Shown here in pieces: positions 54,362 to 63,328 of a DNA stretch of 64,000 nucleotides (position 1 is the first letter of the stretch; each line of letters opens with the position of its first letter). The notes under the pieces were generated by a model that saw only the letters and a program-made list of their open reading frames with translations, was not told the origin of the DNA and made no database searches. Both the position numbers and the translations under genes were made by a program. Source of the DNA: Algoriphagus sp. CAU 1675 (GTDB lineage: Bacteria > Bacteroidota > Bacteroidia > Cytophagales > Cyclobacteriaceae); contig NZ_JARHUI010000006.1 in the NCBI RefSeq assembly GCF_029222925.1, positions 248,001 through 312,000 on the forward strand, written 5' to 3'.

Positions 54362-54391
54362 CAAAAATAAGAGAAACCCACCGCTGACAAA
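54362..54391 (-). promoter_or_regulatory. Promoter of sucD
   Basis: On the minus strand TTTG (54388-54391), an 18-nt spacer and TATTTTTG (54362-54369) fit the Bacteroidota consensus. Transcription would start near 54356. Confidence 0.65.
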
Positions 54392-54451
54392 AGAATTGAT
54401 TAACATTATACTCGGAATTTGACATGTAGTTTCTTTTTCTATATTCGTTTT

Positions 54452-57400
54452 ATGGGATTTCGATTGGGGTTCATCTTAGGGGTGTGGCTGGGTAGTTTGT
54501 TCATATTCAATGCTTCAGCTCAAAATTTCAAAGTAAATACAAAACCCAAGGGGATAAAGCTTCCTGTTCAGACAATTGTTGAAATTGAGCAGGATACTTT
54601 GGGTAGAATGTGGTTTTCCACTCCAAGAGGAGTGTATTACTCTGATGGAATACAAACTTTTTCCTTGCCGGATTCCCTTTTTTCAGAGTTTGATTTTCAG
54701 GTTTCTATTCTAAAGGATCCGGATGGAAGCATTTGGCTTTATAATGATAGAGGCTTGCCCAAAATGTTTAAGGGTGGCTATGGCTCCTGGGAAGAGGTAG
54801 AGTTAAATCTTAAAATAGACCCCCGATATAGCTCAGGGATCAAATTGTTTGTGGACGGTACAGGTGCTGAGAAGCAATATTTTTTGGATACCCGATTCCA
54901 GCTTTTTAGCTGGAGTAATGATGAGCTTCCTTTTGAAATAGATAGGGATTCTGAATCCACAGGTCCTCTCAATTCCATTACGCCTTTGGAAGAAGGTGTT
55001 TTGTTGAATTTCACATATGAGGTCAAGTTATGGAAAGGCAAGGGGTTAGAGGATGTGAATTTTGAAGGGATTAAACTTCCCTCTCTACCCGTTTTGATTA
55101 GGAAATCCCCAGAAACTGGGGACTATTATTTTTTAGGTAAAAATTATCTGGCAAGGGGGAAGGCTGCACTAAAACCCAGTGAAATAATAGCTACTGGTTT
55201 TGAAAAGGAATTCTTCTTTGCCAATGACGAATTTGGCCTGGATTTCTTTGGTGGCAATGTTTTTTACCATTTCAATTCTTCACTTCAGAAACTTCCCTAT
55301 TCAGGGAATTTGCCATTGGAAATCGACTTGGAATATGTTTTCAATTCATTTTCAATCTTATCATTTTTGATTGATAGGGAAGGGATTTTGTGGATTGGCA
55401 CCGTTCGCGGTCTGGCAAATCTAAACAGCCTGAAGTTTCAAAATTATGGAGTTTGGCAATCTGAATTTCTTCTTGAGGAAATTACCGCAATCCATAAGCT
55501 TCCGGATGGTACATTTTTGTTTGGCTTTAACAATGGAGTGCAGAAGTCCAGCCGAAACAACATAAAAACCATTTACAATGATCAGAGTCCGGGAGGTATT
55601 CCGACTCAGAGAATTGTCAATTTTTCTGCAGGAAAGGCCAATGATGTATGGTTGTCTGCCACCTATGGAGGGGTAGGACGATTTGATGTGGAGACTGAAA
55701 AATTGGAATTCTACAAAGCTCCTCCTGAAATCAACATTTCTTCGGTGGTGGTTCAGGATAGTATTTACATCACCAGTCCAAAAACATTGTTTGTGGCACC
55801 TGTGACAGCTAGAGGGGATCAGCTTTATCAAAAAAACCTAGACCAAGAAATTCAGGATTTATTGGGGGGCTCATTTTATTACCTTAGGAAAGCTGCAAAA
55901 CTCAGTGATGGAAGAATTATCGTGATTCAAGCCAGTAAGCTGGAAAACCAACAGCCGGTATTGGAGAATGAGCGGATGATTATTGTAGAAGGCTATGATT
56001 ATCTGGAAACTGAAAATGGTATTTTGTTGGGGGCCGAATCCGGTTTCAAAATCATCAAAGACGGAAAGCTCTCGCCATACCTAATCAATGACCGTGAAAT
56101 TGACCGCCCCGTTTACGCGATACTGGAGGATAGTAAAGATCGGATTTGGTTGGGAACAGATGATGGGGTTTTTGTCATTGAAAAGGGTCAACTCACACAT
56201 TACAATGAAACAAGTGGGCTAGTTGGGAATGAAGTCAATAGAGGCGCCTTGGTTGAAGGGAATCATGGTAGGATCATGATTGGCACCATGAAGGGTTTTT
56301 CCATTTTTCTCGAGGACGAGGGCTTTGAAGCCTTTGGCAGCCCCAATGTTTTTATTAAGTCTGCCAGCGTGGGAGGAGAGTCCTTGGTGAAAAATCCGGG
56401 ATTGGAAGCTCCCTTTACGAAAAACTTCCTGGAAGTGGATTATTCAGCTATTGGCTTTAATGAGGAAGAGGAGCTTTGGGTTCACTACAGGCTGAAAGGG
56501 TATTCCAATGATTGGGAGATTGTCAAAGACCCTCATTCCACACGGATCTTTTATGGAAATCTTCCACCGGGATCCTATCAGTTTGAACTGAAAGCATCCT
56601 ATGGGGGAAAAGTGTTCTCATCCACTGTTTTACTTTCCGGATTTAAGATTGCCAAACCTTTTTACCTACAGTTCTGGTTTTTGGCCTTGACGGTCATTCT
56701 GTTGATTGGCGCTGGAATTTTGATTAATATTTTTTACCGCCAATTACGAAAAGTAGGAGTGCTGGAAACTGCCTTTGATAAGAAAAACCAGGAAAAACTC
56801 ATTGCCGAACAGCAGTTTAAAAACGTGTGGGATAGCTCTAAAGACGGTTTGGTCCTGAGTTTTGACGGAGAAGAACTGATTGCTGCGAATCCTGCATTTG
56901 CAAAATTGCTGAAAATGAAGCCGGAAGATCTCGTGGGAAGGAACGTCACCACTCTCATCGTGAATAAAGAATTTGAGGAATCCTTTTTTCCGGTTTTTAG
57001 AGAAAAGATCAGTGAAATAGACGAGGAGGGGTTTTCATTTGAGGCCACCGTTCCATGGCCTTCCGGAACATTTGAAGTGGAGATTTTCAACCGGATTATT
57101 CAAAAGGATAGTGAAGGAAGAAAAATTATTTTGAGTGTGGTACGAGATATTTCATCCGAAAAAGCAATTGAAAATAAATTACGTGACGCCAAAGAAAAAG
57201 CCGAGCAGGCCAACAGATTCAAGACCAGTTTACTTTCAAACATCAGTCATGAAATCCGGACTCCACTCAATGGTATACTGGGCGGAACCGAGCATATCAT
57301 GATGACGAGACAGGATGATGCAAAGCTCATCTCCCAGTTGGACATCATCCTGCAAAGTGGGGAACGACTTTTGAAAACCATCAACTCCATTTTGGACATG

Positions 57401-57895
57401 GCTAAAATTGAGGCCAATAAAATGGAGGTAGTATATTCCGATACGGATATTCTCGCGTTTTTCAGGGAAATCATGTCGCCGCTTCGATCTATGGCAGAGA
57501 GAAAGGGTTTGAAACTCCGGGAGGAGTACCCAGCCCAGGATATTCATGGAAATATTGACAAGAGGTTTATGGAGATGATCATCAATAACTTGGTGAGCAA
57601 TGCGATCAAATATTCCGAAAAGGGAGAAATCAGACTTTCTGTAGCGCTTCAGAACTCCAGTCTTGTAATTGAACTTGAAGATCAGGGAGTGGGTATGTCG
57701 GAGGAGTTTTTAAGAAAGGTTTTTAGTCCCTTTGAGCAAGAAAGTACCGGTAACAAAAGATTATATGAAGGAACTGGATTGGGAATGACTATCACTAAAA
57801 ACCTGGTGGATCTATTGAACGGTGAGATTCGGGTAGAGACAGAAAAAAACAAAGGGACTTTGGTTGTTGTAAAGATTCCATTGCCGGAATCATAA
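54452..57895 (+). CDS. Propeller-type sensor histidine kinase
   Basis: The 1147-residue protein has a signal/anchor region at the N-terminus (ending NASAQ). A long periplasmic part follows with two-component-regulator propeller repeats, such as LGRMWFSTPRGVYY, IWLGTDDGVFVIEKG and ILWIGTVRGLANLNS. Next comes a Y_Y_Y domain (LWVHYRLKGYSNDWE to PGSYQFELKA), a membrane helix (about 755-775), a PAS domain (about 800-905) and the kinase. The H-box is SNISHEIRTPLNGILGG. The ATP site has NNLVSNAIKYS, LEDQGVGM and GTGLGMTIT. Unlike many hybrid systems it has no receiver or HTH domain; the next gene may supply the receiver. Confidence 0.93.
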   Translation: MGFRLGFILGVWLGSLFIFNASAQNFKVNTKPKGIKLPVQTIVEIEQDTLGRMWFSTPRGVYYSDGIQTFSLPDSLFSEFDFQVSILKDPDGSIWLYNDRGLPKMFKGGYGSWEEVELNLKIDPRYSSGIKLFVDGTGAEKQYFLDTRFQLFSWSNDELPFEIDRDSESTGPLNSITPLEEGVLLNFTYEVKLWKGKGLEDVNFEGIKLPSLPVLIRKSPETGDYYFLGKNYLARGKAALKPSEIIATGFEKEFFFANDEFGLDFFGGNVFYHFNSSLQKLPYSGNLPLEIDLEYVFNSFSILSFLIDREGILWIGTVRGLANLNSLKFQNYGVWQSEFLLEEITAIHKLPDGTFLFGFNNGVQKSSRNNIKTIYNDQSPGGIPTQRIVNFSAGKANDVWLSATYGGVGRFDVETEKLEFYKAPPEINISSVVVQDSIYITSPKTLFVAPVTARGDQLYQKNLDQEIQDLLGGSFYYLRKAAKLSDGRIIVIQASKLENQQPVLENERMIIVEGYDYLETENGILLGAESGFKIIKDGKLSPYLINDREIDRPVYAILEDSKDRIWLGTDDGVFVIEKGQLTHYNETSGLVGNEVNRGALVEGNHGRIMIGTMKGFSIFLEDEGFEAFGSPNVFIKSASVGGESLVKNPGLEAPFTKNFLEVDYSAIGFNEEEELWVHYRLKGYSNDWEIVKDPHSTRIFYGNLPPGSYQFELKASYGGKVFSSTVLLSGFKIAKPFYLQFWFLALTVILLIGAGILINIFYRQLRKVGVLETAFDKKNQEKLIAEQQFKNVWDSSKDGLVLSFDGEELIAANPAFAKLLKMKPEDLVGRNVTTLIVNKEFEESFFPVFREKISEIDEEGFSFEATVPWPSGTFEVEIFNRIIQKDSEGRKIILSVVRDISSEKAIENKLRDAKEKAEQANRFKTSLLSNISHEIRTPLNGILGGTEHIMMTRQDDAKLISQLDIILQSGERLLKTINSILDMAKIEANKMEVVYSDTDILAFFREIMSPLRSMAERKGLKLREEYPAQDIHGNIDKRFMEMIINNLVSNAIKYSEKGEIRLSVALQNSSLVIELEDQGVGMSEEFLRKVFSPFEQESTGNKRLYEGTGLGMTITKNLVDLLNGEIRVETEKNKGTLVVVKIPLPES

Positions 57896-57941
57896 TTTTT
57901 GTATTTTCAGACCTTAATCTTTGCTAACCAGATTATTTTGC

Positions 57942-59117
57942 ATGTTTAGTCTCAAAATTCTCATCGTTGAAGATGACTCCGTTTCTGCACTTTTACTTCA
58001 GAGAGCCCTCGAAAAAAACAATCATGAAATCATAGGTATTGCCGATTCAGGGGAAAAGGCCTTGGACCTGTTAGAGGAAAATCATTCTGACATTGTCATG
58101 ATGGATATCAATCTAGCAGGTGAACTGGATGGAATAAAAACTACTGAAATCATCAATGAAAAATATGATATTCCTGTAGTCTACCTCAGTGCCAGCTCAG
58201 ATGCCGAGACCCTCAATAAGGTGGTGGGCACAAATCCCAGTGCATATGTGATCAAGCCATTCAATATCAGGGAGTTGAATATGGTGATCGAATTGGCCAT
58301 CTATAAGGATAGAAAGGAAAAGGAACTCCAAAAACTCAATAATGAGTTGGAGGAAAAGGTAAGAATCAGAACCGCTGAACTCTACGAAGCGAATAAAGAG
58401 CTGACCAAGGCACTTGAAAAGGAAAGAGAAATCAATGAGCTTAAATCCCGAATCGTGCTTAACGTTTCCCACGGATTCAAAACCCCTTTGACTTCTATAC
58501 TGAGTTCAGCACAACTTCTGCAGATGTATGCCGAGAAGGAGCACCCTTTTAAGCAAAAGATCGCCAAGCATGCACTTAAAATTGAAAACTCCGTTCGTGC
58601 CCTGAACAATCTTCTTACCAGTGTATTGTTCTTTGGAAAAGCGGATGCAAATAAGATGGAGTACAAGCCCAAAAAAATGTTTTTGGGAGCTTTTCTTAAG
58701 GAGGTCTTGGACACGGTTAAAGCCGGTATAGAAAACGATGCCACCATCAAAACAAAGTTTGGCAACTTGCCGAAAACCATCACTTCAGATAGTGAACTTC
58801 TATATCAGGTTTTTGAAAACCTGCTATCCAATGCCGTGAAATACTCCAAGGATGGAGGGGAAGTGCTTTTTGAACTTGATTATGTTGACGGAAATCTTGT
58901 AGGAAAGGTAAGTGATCAAGGAATCGGAATACCCAAAAGTGAACAACCACAGCTTTTCGACCGTTTCTTTCGTGCCAAAAATGTGGGAATTGTAGAAGGC
59001 TCTGGTCTTGGCTTGTCAATCGTAAAAAAATGTTTGGATGTGCTCAAAGGTGATATCACTTTTGTGAGTGAGGTAGGCAAAGGTACTACCTTTGAAGTTA
59101 CCATCCCTGCTAAGTAA
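57942..59117 (+). CDS. Receiver-histidine kinase protein
   Basis: The 391-residue protein has an N-terminal receiver (acidic pocket VEDDS, Asp55 in VMMDINLAG, Lys in VIKPFN), a coiled-coil linker (about 125-170), and a C-terminal kinase with H-box NVSHGFKTPLTSIL. The residue after the catalytic His is Gly rather than the usual Glu or Asp. The ATP domain is intact (NLLSNAVKYS, SDQGIGIP, GSGLGLSIVKK). No membrane segment is present, so it is cytoplasmic. It lies 46 nt after the propeller kinase and may take phosphate from it. Confidence 0.9.
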   Translation: MFSLKILIVEDDSVSALLLQRALEKNNHEIIGIADSGEKALDLLEENHSDIVMMDINLAGELDGIKTTEIINEKYDIPVVYLSASSDAETLNKVVGTNPSAYVIKPFNIRELNMVIELAIYKDRKEKELQKLNNELEEKVRIRTAELYEANKELTKALEKEREINELKSRIVLNVSHGFKTPLTSILSSAQLLQMYAEKEHPFKQKIAKHALKIENSVRALNNLLTSVLFFGKADANKMEYKPKKMFLGAFLKEVLDTVKAGIENDATIKTKFGNLPKTITSDSELLYQVFENLLSNAVKYSKDGGEVLFELDYVDGNLVGKVSDQGIGIPKSEQPQLFDRFFRAKNVGIVEGSGLGLSIVKKCLDVLKGDITFVSEVGKGTTFEVTIPAK

Positions 59118-59118
59118 A

Positions 59119-59751
59119 ATGCTGTTTGAATCCCGAAATTTAAAATATTCCCATCCCGGACAAAATCCCCTGACTTTCCCTGATATCCGACTGGAGGGAG
59201 GGGAAGCTATTCTTGTGTTGGGGAAATCCGGAAGCGGAAAAACCACAATGCTCAATCTGCTTTCAGGTTTGCTTGTGCCAGAAGCAGGAGAGGTACTTCT
59301 GGATCAAGTAAATGTGGCTTCCCTGAAAGGTGCCGAGGCAGATCGGTTCCGTGGAAAAAACATTGGGATTGTATTTCAAAAGCCACATTTATTGGCTCCC
59401 CTGAATGTCAAAGAGAATCTTGAAGTTGCCAGTCATTTTTCTCATAATAAGGGACAGGATATTTTTCAATTGCTTCAGGAGTTGGGGATTGGAAAAAAGG
59501 CCAATTCAAGAGTTCAAACTCTAAGTGAAGGTGAGGCTCAGCGTGTTTCCATAGCCAGAGCAGTCATCACCAAGCCGAAACTCATTCTCGCTGATGAACC
59601 AACCTCAAGCTTGGATGATGAAAATACAGAAAAAGTCATCCAACTTCTTAAAAATCAGGCTGCAAAAATCGGTGCGGCTTTAATTATCGTAACCCACGAT
59701 CAGCGGGTAAAAAACCATATTTCCAATTTCATAGAAGTAAATACCTTATGA
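59119..59751 (+). CDS. ABC transporter ATP-binding protein, LolD/MacB type
   Basis: The 210-residue ATPase has Walker A GKSGSGKTTM, signature TLSEGEAQRVSIARAVI, Walker B LILADEPTSSLDDE and the switch His in IVTHDQRV. By sequence it falls near LolD/MacB ATPases, which power FtsX-type permeases. It overlaps the permease gene by four bases (ATGA), so the two form one transporter. The DUF3299 gene downstream suggests a metal-related role rather than lipoprotein sorting. The start is ATG 59119, one base after the kinase stop. Confidence 0.9.
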   Translation: MLFESRNLKYSHPGQNPLTFPDIRLEGGEAILVLGKSGSGKTTMLNLLSGLLVPEAGEVLLDQVNVASLKGAEADRFRGKNIGIVFQKPHLLAPLNVKENLEVASHFSHNKGQDIFQLLQELGIGKKANSRVQTLSEGEAQRVSIARAVITKPKLILADEPTSSLDDENTEKVIQLLKNQAAKIGAALIIVTHDQRVKNHISNFIEVNTL

Positions 59752-61001
59752 ATCTTTTTAGATTAAGCTGGAAATATTTGACATTCAGGCCTCTTTCCAC
59801 AGGCTTGAATGTGTTTTTACTTGCACTGGGGCTGGCTATTATTACTGTGCTAATATTGGTTCAGGATCAGTTTGAGAAAAAAATGACCCAGGATGCCGAA
59901 GGGATAGATTTGGTGGTCGGAGCCAAAGGGAGCCCCCTGCAACTCATCCTATCTGGTGTGTATCATATTGATTTTCCAACCGGTAATATTCCAATCGATG
60001 AGGCCAAAAAGCTATCCAGAAACCGTCTTGTCAAACGGGTGATTCCTCTGGCTTTGGGGGATAATTTCCAAGGCTACCGAATTGTAGGAGCCAATTACGA
60101 TTACCTGGATTTATATCAAGTCGAATTTTCAGAGGGGAAAATTTGGGAGCTCCCCTTTGAGGTGGTACTAGGTGCTGAGTTTGCAAAAAAGTCAGGGCTT
60201 CGGGTAGGAGATAAGTTTACAGGAAGCCACGGAATCAGTATTGGAAGTCATGAGCACGAGGTACATGCCTATCAGGTCACTGGAATACTTCAGCCAACGG
60301 GAACAGTGCTTGATCGCTTGATTATAACCAGTATAGAATCCGTTTGGTATATGCACGAGGATGAGGCTGAGGAGGATGCTGGTTTAGAGGCCAGTTCTCA
60401 TGAAGAAAAATACCATAGCCCTGTGGCTATTTCCGGATTCCCTGAAAATGGAGAAGGAAAGGAAATCACCACCCTTCTAGTTCAATACAGAAGCCCAATG
60501 GCAGCAGTTCAACTTCCAAGAATGATCAATTCCGGAACTTCCATGCAAGCGGCTTCCCCTTCATTCGAAATGTCACGCTTATTCGAACTGCTCGGTGTGG
60601 GCGTTAGCCTTTTACAGGGATTGGCCTTTGTACTGATTATTATTTCGGGATTGGGAATATTCATAGCCTTATATAATTCTTTAAAGGAGAGAAAATATGA
60701 TTTAGCGATTTTAAGAACGCTTGGCGCATCCAGATTTCAATTGTTGATCTTGGTGTTTCTGGAAGGGATCATGTTGACTTTTTTGGGAGCTGTTTTGGGA
60801 ATTTTATTGGGGCATACCTTTTTGTCAGTATTGATTTCCAATAATGATCAAGGGGTTGTATCCTCACTTCAGGCATGGATTTTCCTAAAGCAAGAACTTT
60901 GGATAGTGGTATATGCGTTATTAGTGGGTATTGTGGCCTCCCTTATCCCAGCTTGGTCAGCTTATCAAACAAGTATTGCAAAGCAGCTGACAAAGGCTTA
61001 A
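59748..61001 (+). CDS. FtsX/MacB-type ABC transporter permease
   Basis: The 417-residue protein has one N-terminal membrane helix (about 15-37), a periplasmic MacB-PCD-like domain (about 40-280) and three C-terminal helices (about 290-315, 340-365 and 385-405). It includes the FtsX motif ALYNSLKERKYDLAILRTLGASR. The periplasmic domain has an acidic/His-rich stretch near residue 205 (MHEDEAEEDAGLEASSHEE), which could bind metal ions. It starts inside the end of the ATPase gene. Relatives transport lipoproteins or peptides, or act as mechanical transmission systems. Confidence 0.88.
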   Translation: MNLFRLSWKYLTFRPLSTGLNVFLLALGLAIITVLILVQDQFEKKMTQDAEGIDLVVGAKGSPLQLILSGVYHIDFPTGNIPIDEAKKLSRNRLVKRVIPLALGDNFQGYRIVGANYDYLDLYQVEFSEGKIWELPFEVVLGAEFAKKSGLRVGDKFTGSHGISIGSHEHEVHAYQVTGILQPTGTVLDRLIITSIESVWYMHEDEAEEDAGLEASSHEEKYHSPVAISGFPENGEGKEITTLLVQYRSPMAAVQLPRMINSGTSMQAASPSFEMSRLFELLGVGVSLLQGLAFVLIIISGLGIFIALYNSLKERKYDLAILRTLGASRFQLLILVFLEGIMLTFLGAVLGILLGHTFLSVLISNNDQGVVSSLQAWIFLKQELWIVVYALLVGIVASLIPAWSAYQTSIAKQLTKA

Positions 61002-61025
61002 CTAGGGCCGAAATTTAATTAGCGT

Positions 61026-61469
61026 ATGAAAAGAATAAAATTCCTTGGCTTATTCCTGTTGATTTCTGTTTTGGGATCAGTTTCCCTTCAAGCACAGCAG
61101 ACCAATGTATGGAAAAGTCTCTCAGAAGTAAGCTATAAAATCAGCGAGGATAATTTTGGGGAATTGTATGTTCCGGTATTTTCTGAGAACATCAAGAAAC
61201 TGGAAGGAAAAGTGGTGGAGGCAGATGGCTATATCATTCCTTTTGAGGGGATGTTCAAGCCGGAGCATATTATCCTCTCCAGCTTGCCTCTGGCTGAATG
61301 TTTTTTTTGTGGGTCAGGAGGACCGGAAACCGTCATGGAAGTCATGCTTTCCAGTCCTATAAAATATACCTCTAAGCGGGTAAAAGTCAGAGGAAAACTT
61401 ACACTAAATTCCTCCGATCCGGAGAAGCTGATGTACATTTTAAAAGATGCCCAATTAGTGGATAATTAA
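61026..61469 (+). CDS. Secreted DUF3299-like protein
   Basis: The 147-residue protein has a signal peptide (ending LQAQ), then an OB-like domain: LEGKVVEADGYIIPFEG, ILSSLPLAECFFCGSGGP (Cys92 and Cys95) and SKRVKVRGKLTL. This pattern resembles DUF3299 proteins, which are found beside LolD/FtsX-like transporters in metal-regulated loci. It follows the permease by 24 nt and is probably in the same operon. The Cys pair may bind a metal. Function is inferred only. Confidence 0.8.
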   Translation: MKRIKFLGLFLLISVLGSVSLQAQQTNVWKSLSEVSYKISEDNFGELYVPVFSENIKKLEGKVVEADGYIIPFEGMFKPEHIILSSLPLAECFFCGSGGPETVMEVMLSSPIKYTSKRVKVRGKLTLNSSDPEKLMYILKDAQLVDN

Positions 61470-61513
61470 AAACAAAACCCGGTCTCAGCCGGGTTTTGTT
61501 TTTAATTATCCAC
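61458..61513. terminator. Perfect 25-bp inverted repeat shared by two convergent gene ends
   Basis: Two 25-nt arms (61458-61482 and 61489-61513) are exact reverse complements around a 6-nt loop (TCTCAG). Each arm starts with GTGGATAATTAAAAAC and contains the stop codon of one convergent gene. The core CCCGG stem with A and T runs acts as a bidirectional terminator. The symmetry extends further than a terminator needs. Confidence 0.85.
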
Positions 61514-62336
61514 ATAGTTCTTTTTCCATTTTTTTGAACCTTTCCAGCAAGTCGAGAGAAACAGGCCCGGTTTTTCCATTTCCGATTTTAAGATCATCAA
61601 TCTGGGTTACCGGCAGTAAGACTTTGGTGGTGCTGGTTATAAAGGCTTCGTCAGCTGCCAAAGCTTCTTGCATGGTAATAGGGCGGACTTCTACATTTTC
61701 GGCCAATTCCAAAATGTGCTTTCTGGTAATCCCCATCAATATATGACGGTCAGGGGTACTTATGACTCCATCCTTTACGATGAAGAAATTACTTCTGGAG
61801 CTCTCACTGATGTATCCATTGAGATGGTAGATTACATCCTCGGCTCCCTGTTGTTTCCATTGTGCACTATGCCAAACCGCCAAAGCATAATTGGTGGTTT
61901 TGATTTCAGCGATGGGCCTGACGTATTCCAAGGAAAGTAACTTGACCCCTTGCTCATATTTTTGTTGGGAAGGGAAGATTAGGGATTCGGCAAAGATGTA
62001 TAGTTTGCCTTTTCCCGGAGAGAAATGATTTTCCGACATTCCTCCGCTCAAAACCATGCGAATTCCACCTTCCTTGAGGTCGTTCTTGTCTATAAGTTCC
62101 TGAATAATTCCCTTCAGTTCATCCCTTGAATAGTCCAGGGATAAGTAGGTCTTCTTTGCAGAGGCAATAAATCTATCTAGGTAATGATCCAGAAAAAGAG
62201 CCTTGTAATTGACTGTTCTAAAGAAATCGAAAATCCCATACCCCCGGATTAATCCCAGATCCATAGGATGTATGGTTGCAGATTCTGTTGGGATGATTTG
62301 GCCGTCCGCAAAGCAAAATGGTTTCATAAAGCGCAT
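61506..62336 (-). CDS. Aminotransferase class IV
   Basis: The 276-residue PLP enzyme has the pattern of branched-chain or D-amino-acid aminotransferases and aminodeoxychorismate lyase: GLIRGYGIFDFFRT, the PLP lysine in EIKTTNYALA, ISESSRSNFFIV (PLP-binding Glu), and GITRKHILELA. It could transaminate branched-chain amino acids or cleave aminodeoxychorismate. The sequence alone does not decide. ATG 62336 and ATG 62327 are both possible starts; MKPFCFADG (62327) aligns better with the usual family start. Confidence 0.9.
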   Translation of the reverse strand: MRFMKPFCFADGQIIPTESATIHPMDLGLIRGYGIFDFFRTVNYKALFLDHYLDRFIASAKKTYLSLDYSRDELKGIIQELIDKNDLKEGGIRMVLSGGMSENHFSPGKGKLYIFAESLIFPSQQKYEQGVKLLSLEYVRPIAEIKTTNYALAVWHSAQWKQQGAEDVIYHLNGYISESSRSNFFIVKDGVISTPDRHILMGITRKHILELAENVEVRPITMQEALAADEAFITSTTKVLLPVTQIDDLKIGNGKTGPVSLDLLERFKKMEKELCG

Positions 62337-62428
62337 TTTTAAGATGTGATAAAATTAAGAATGCATAGTTGAATTTTATACATCTACTTAAAAATACTAT
62401 TCAATAAGACTTAAAAAGGAAATAATAG

Positions 62429-62436
62429 TATCTTTG
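62429..62436 (+). promoter_or_regulatory. Bacteroidota -7 element before the small lipoprotein gene
   Basis: TATCTTTG matches TAnnTTTG, 20 nt before the start codon. A -33 box was not found. Confidence 0.5.
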
Positions 62437-62456
62437 ACAGACTAAATACAGTATTT

Positions 62457-62882
62457 ATGAAAAGATTACCTTCATTTTTAATTATTATAACAGCTTTATT
62501 TTTAAATGCTTGTGGTCCAAACCCAAGTTCAGAAAATCAAAAACTTAGAGATGATGTCATCGCTGTTCATGACGAGGTGATGCCTCTTATGGGAAAACTA
62601 AAGTCCTTGGAAAAGGCAGCGAATGAAAAAGTAAAAGAATTGGAATCTTCTCCAGAACCGGACTCTCTTCAAATCGAGGAGTTGAAAGCCGTAGCTTTGG
62701 AACTCAGTCAGGCCTACGAGGGGATGTTTGTTTGGATGAGGCAGTACAAAGTTGATGATGAAGATATGTCCCCTGAAGAACTCAAAACCTACCTTCAAGG
62801 CCAAATGGATCAGGTCAATCAGGTAAATGAGGACATCAAAAATGCCCTTGACAGGGCTTCAAAGGTACTGGAAGGTCAATAA
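62457..62882 (+). CDS. Uncharacterised coiled-coil lipoprotein
   Basis: The 141-residue protein has a lipobox FLNAC (Cys19). A mostly helical, charged body follows, with heptad-like patterns (LRDDVIAVHDEVMPLMGKLK, then the helix around VALELSQAYEGMFVWMRQYK). No catalytic motif is visible. It probably sits on a membrane surface in the periplasm. Its last seven bases overlap the end of the convergent cytochrome c gene. Confidence 0.75.
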   Translation: MKRLPSFLIIITALFLNACGPNPSSENQKLRDDVIAVHDEVMPLMGKLKSLEKAANEKVKELESSPEPDSLQIEELKAVALELSQAYEGMFVWMRQYKVDDEDMSPEELKTYLQGQMDQVNQVNEDIKNALDRASKVLEGQ

Positions 62883-63328
62883 CCTTCCGGCCTTTCTCCC
62901 AATAATTTTTCTACATCCGAGGAAGTGATAACCCCTTCTTCCATTCCCCAGATATTATACAGATATGTGCTGATTTGGGCTATATCCAATGGAGTCAATT
63001 GGGGATTGGCAGGCATAGGTTGGTTGTATAGTTGACCGTTTACCTCAATTTCTCCTGTTTGTCCATACTTCATGATCCAAACACTTCGGTGAAGACTTTC
63101 TTTGAAGTAGTCCGAATCCTTTAAAGGAGGGATGAGCTTTCCTAATCCCATCCCATCACTTTGATGACAGTTGCCACAGTAGTTTTCGTATAGGGTTTTT
63201 CCAGTGATGGCAAATTTCATCACCTCTGGGTCGGATATTCCGGCAAGGGTATTAGCTTCATTTGAAGATTTTGGTGCACAGGAATAGGCTGCAAGCAATA
63301 CGAAAATTAGGGTAATTACGCGCATCAT
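62876..63328 (-). CDS. Mono-heme cytochrome c lipoprotein
   Basis: The 150-residue protein has a lipobox AYSC (Cys17) and one class I cytochrome c domain: ENYCGNCHQSDGMGLG (heme Cys51, Cys54, His55) and a later Met ligand in YNQPMPANPQLT. It is probably an electron carrier attached to a membrane. It starts at or just before the stop of the SCO gene (ATGATG), so the two are translated together. Confidence 0.92.
   Translation of the reverse strand: MMRVITLIFVLLAAYSCAPKSSNEANTLAGISDPEVMKFAITGKTLYENYCGNCHQSDGMGLGKLIPPLKDSDYFKESLHRSVWIMKYGQTGEIEVNGQLYNQPMPANPQLTPLDIAQISTYLYNIWGMEEGVITSSDVEKLLGERPEGY

Noticed and set aside
54339-54425. Longer N-terminus for SucD
   Set aside because: It overlaps the matched -33/-7 promoter and adds residues foreign to the family. 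ATG 54338 gives the normal start.
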